From the NCBI RefSeq assembly GCF_011038885.2, contig NZ_CP064952.1:1612001-1676000 (forward strand): DNA of 64,000 nucleotides. The letters are read 5' to 3'. The translations under genes were made by a program, and so were the position numbers. The notes below the pieces were generated by a model. It did not search any database and was not told the DNA's origin. It saw nothing but the letters and a program-made list of their open reading frames with translations. Source of the stretch: Schaalia sp. ZJ405. Its GTDB lineage: Bacteria; Actinomycetota; Actinomycetes; Actinomycetales; Actinomycetaceae. Positions 63,929-64,000 of this stretch are shown here, in pieces; the first letter of the stretch is position 1, and every line of letters starts with the position of its first letter.

Positions 63929-63933
63929 AAACC

Positions 63934-63965
63934 GACCCCTACCAGGGGGCATCCGGGTAGGGGTC
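63934..63965 (+). terminator. Stem-loop before the last partial gene
   Basis: Arms GACCCCTACC and GGTAGGGGTC pair perfectly around a 12-base loop. No T-run follows; it may attenuate transcription or stabilise mRNA. Confidence 0.5.
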
Positions 63966-63989
63966 AGACAACCCAAAGGAGGGTTACCA

Positions 63990-64000
63990 ATGCAAAACCA
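63990..64000 (+). CDS. Start of a gene cut by the window edge
   Basis: An ATG at 63990 (MQN...) is preceded by AAGGAGG at nine bases. Only four codons are visible; the product cannot be named. Confidence 0.5.

Overview
The window comes from a high-GC Gram-positive bacterium, most likely Actinomycetaceae (Actinomyces/Schaalia-like). The reasons are a fimQ-fimP-srtC-style pilus locus, two gene blocks collinear with Mycobacterium tuberculosis Rv3193c-Rv3199c and Rv1331-Rv1341, a PPA1309-family protein, and several promoters placed so that transcripts start at or next to the start codon. Species cannot be fixed from the sequence alone.

Layout. 1-2.5 kb: a truncated unknown gene, then a LysM protein overlapping an Rv3235-family gene. 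2.8-4.0 kb: a small membrane protein and a transposase remnant. 4.1-9.4 kb (minus): sortase-assembled pilus operon of tip protein, shaft pilin and class C sortase; the tip gene carries a 13-G tract. 9.4-11.2 kb: decayed sequence with a frameshifted gene, an orphan Phd/YefM antitoxin with a truncated toxin, and an initiator tRNA. 11.4-30.6 kb: chromosomal core with UPF0182, Lon/PDZ protease, DUF2342, a ThiF/TOMM-like protein, uvrD2, nudC, rph, rdgB, an Rv1339-type metallo-hydrolase, murI, DUF2017, clpS, pncB, DUF3039 and a helicase. 30.6-32.5 kb: a guanidine-II riboswitch controlling a SugE-type exporter, then nagB and an HU gene. 32.6-41.3 kb (minus): an L-arabinose regulon (LacI regulator, araD, araA, binding protein, ATPase, two permeases) with two matching palindromic operators and no araB. 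41.5-45.4 kb: a large wall-anchored M26-type metallopeptidase.

45.4-64 kb is accessory DNA. It starts with an IS3-family remnant, two toxin-antitoxin modules and a decayed HTH gene. Next comes a copy of the 3' end of a serine recombinase gene that is repeated 10.3 kb downstream. Between the repeats lies a mobilizable element: a secreted protein behind a poly-G promoter, a highly structured non-coding RNA, an excisionase-like HTH gene, a 1045-aa family B DNA polymerase, a small coiled-coil gene containing a 28-bp perfect palindrome, MobC, a MobA/MobL-type relaxase, an overlapping MobB-like membrane protein and the intact recombinase. The element from the structured RNA through the polymerase to the mobilization genes is the best candidate for a poorly described system; it resembles self-replicating pipolin-like elements but has its own mobilization set and RNA. 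From 59.1 kb a prophage-like immunity region follows: ImmA/IrrE peptidase, two unrecognised proteins, divergent XRE regulators, a BRO/KilAC antirepressor and small phage-like genes.

Working together: the pilus genes and the M26 protease are cell-surface and host-interaction functions; the arabinose genes import and isomerise arabinose under one LacI-family repressor; the mobile element appears able to replicate, mobilise and recombine its own DNA. All functional calls rest on motifs and gene order read by eye; no database search was run.
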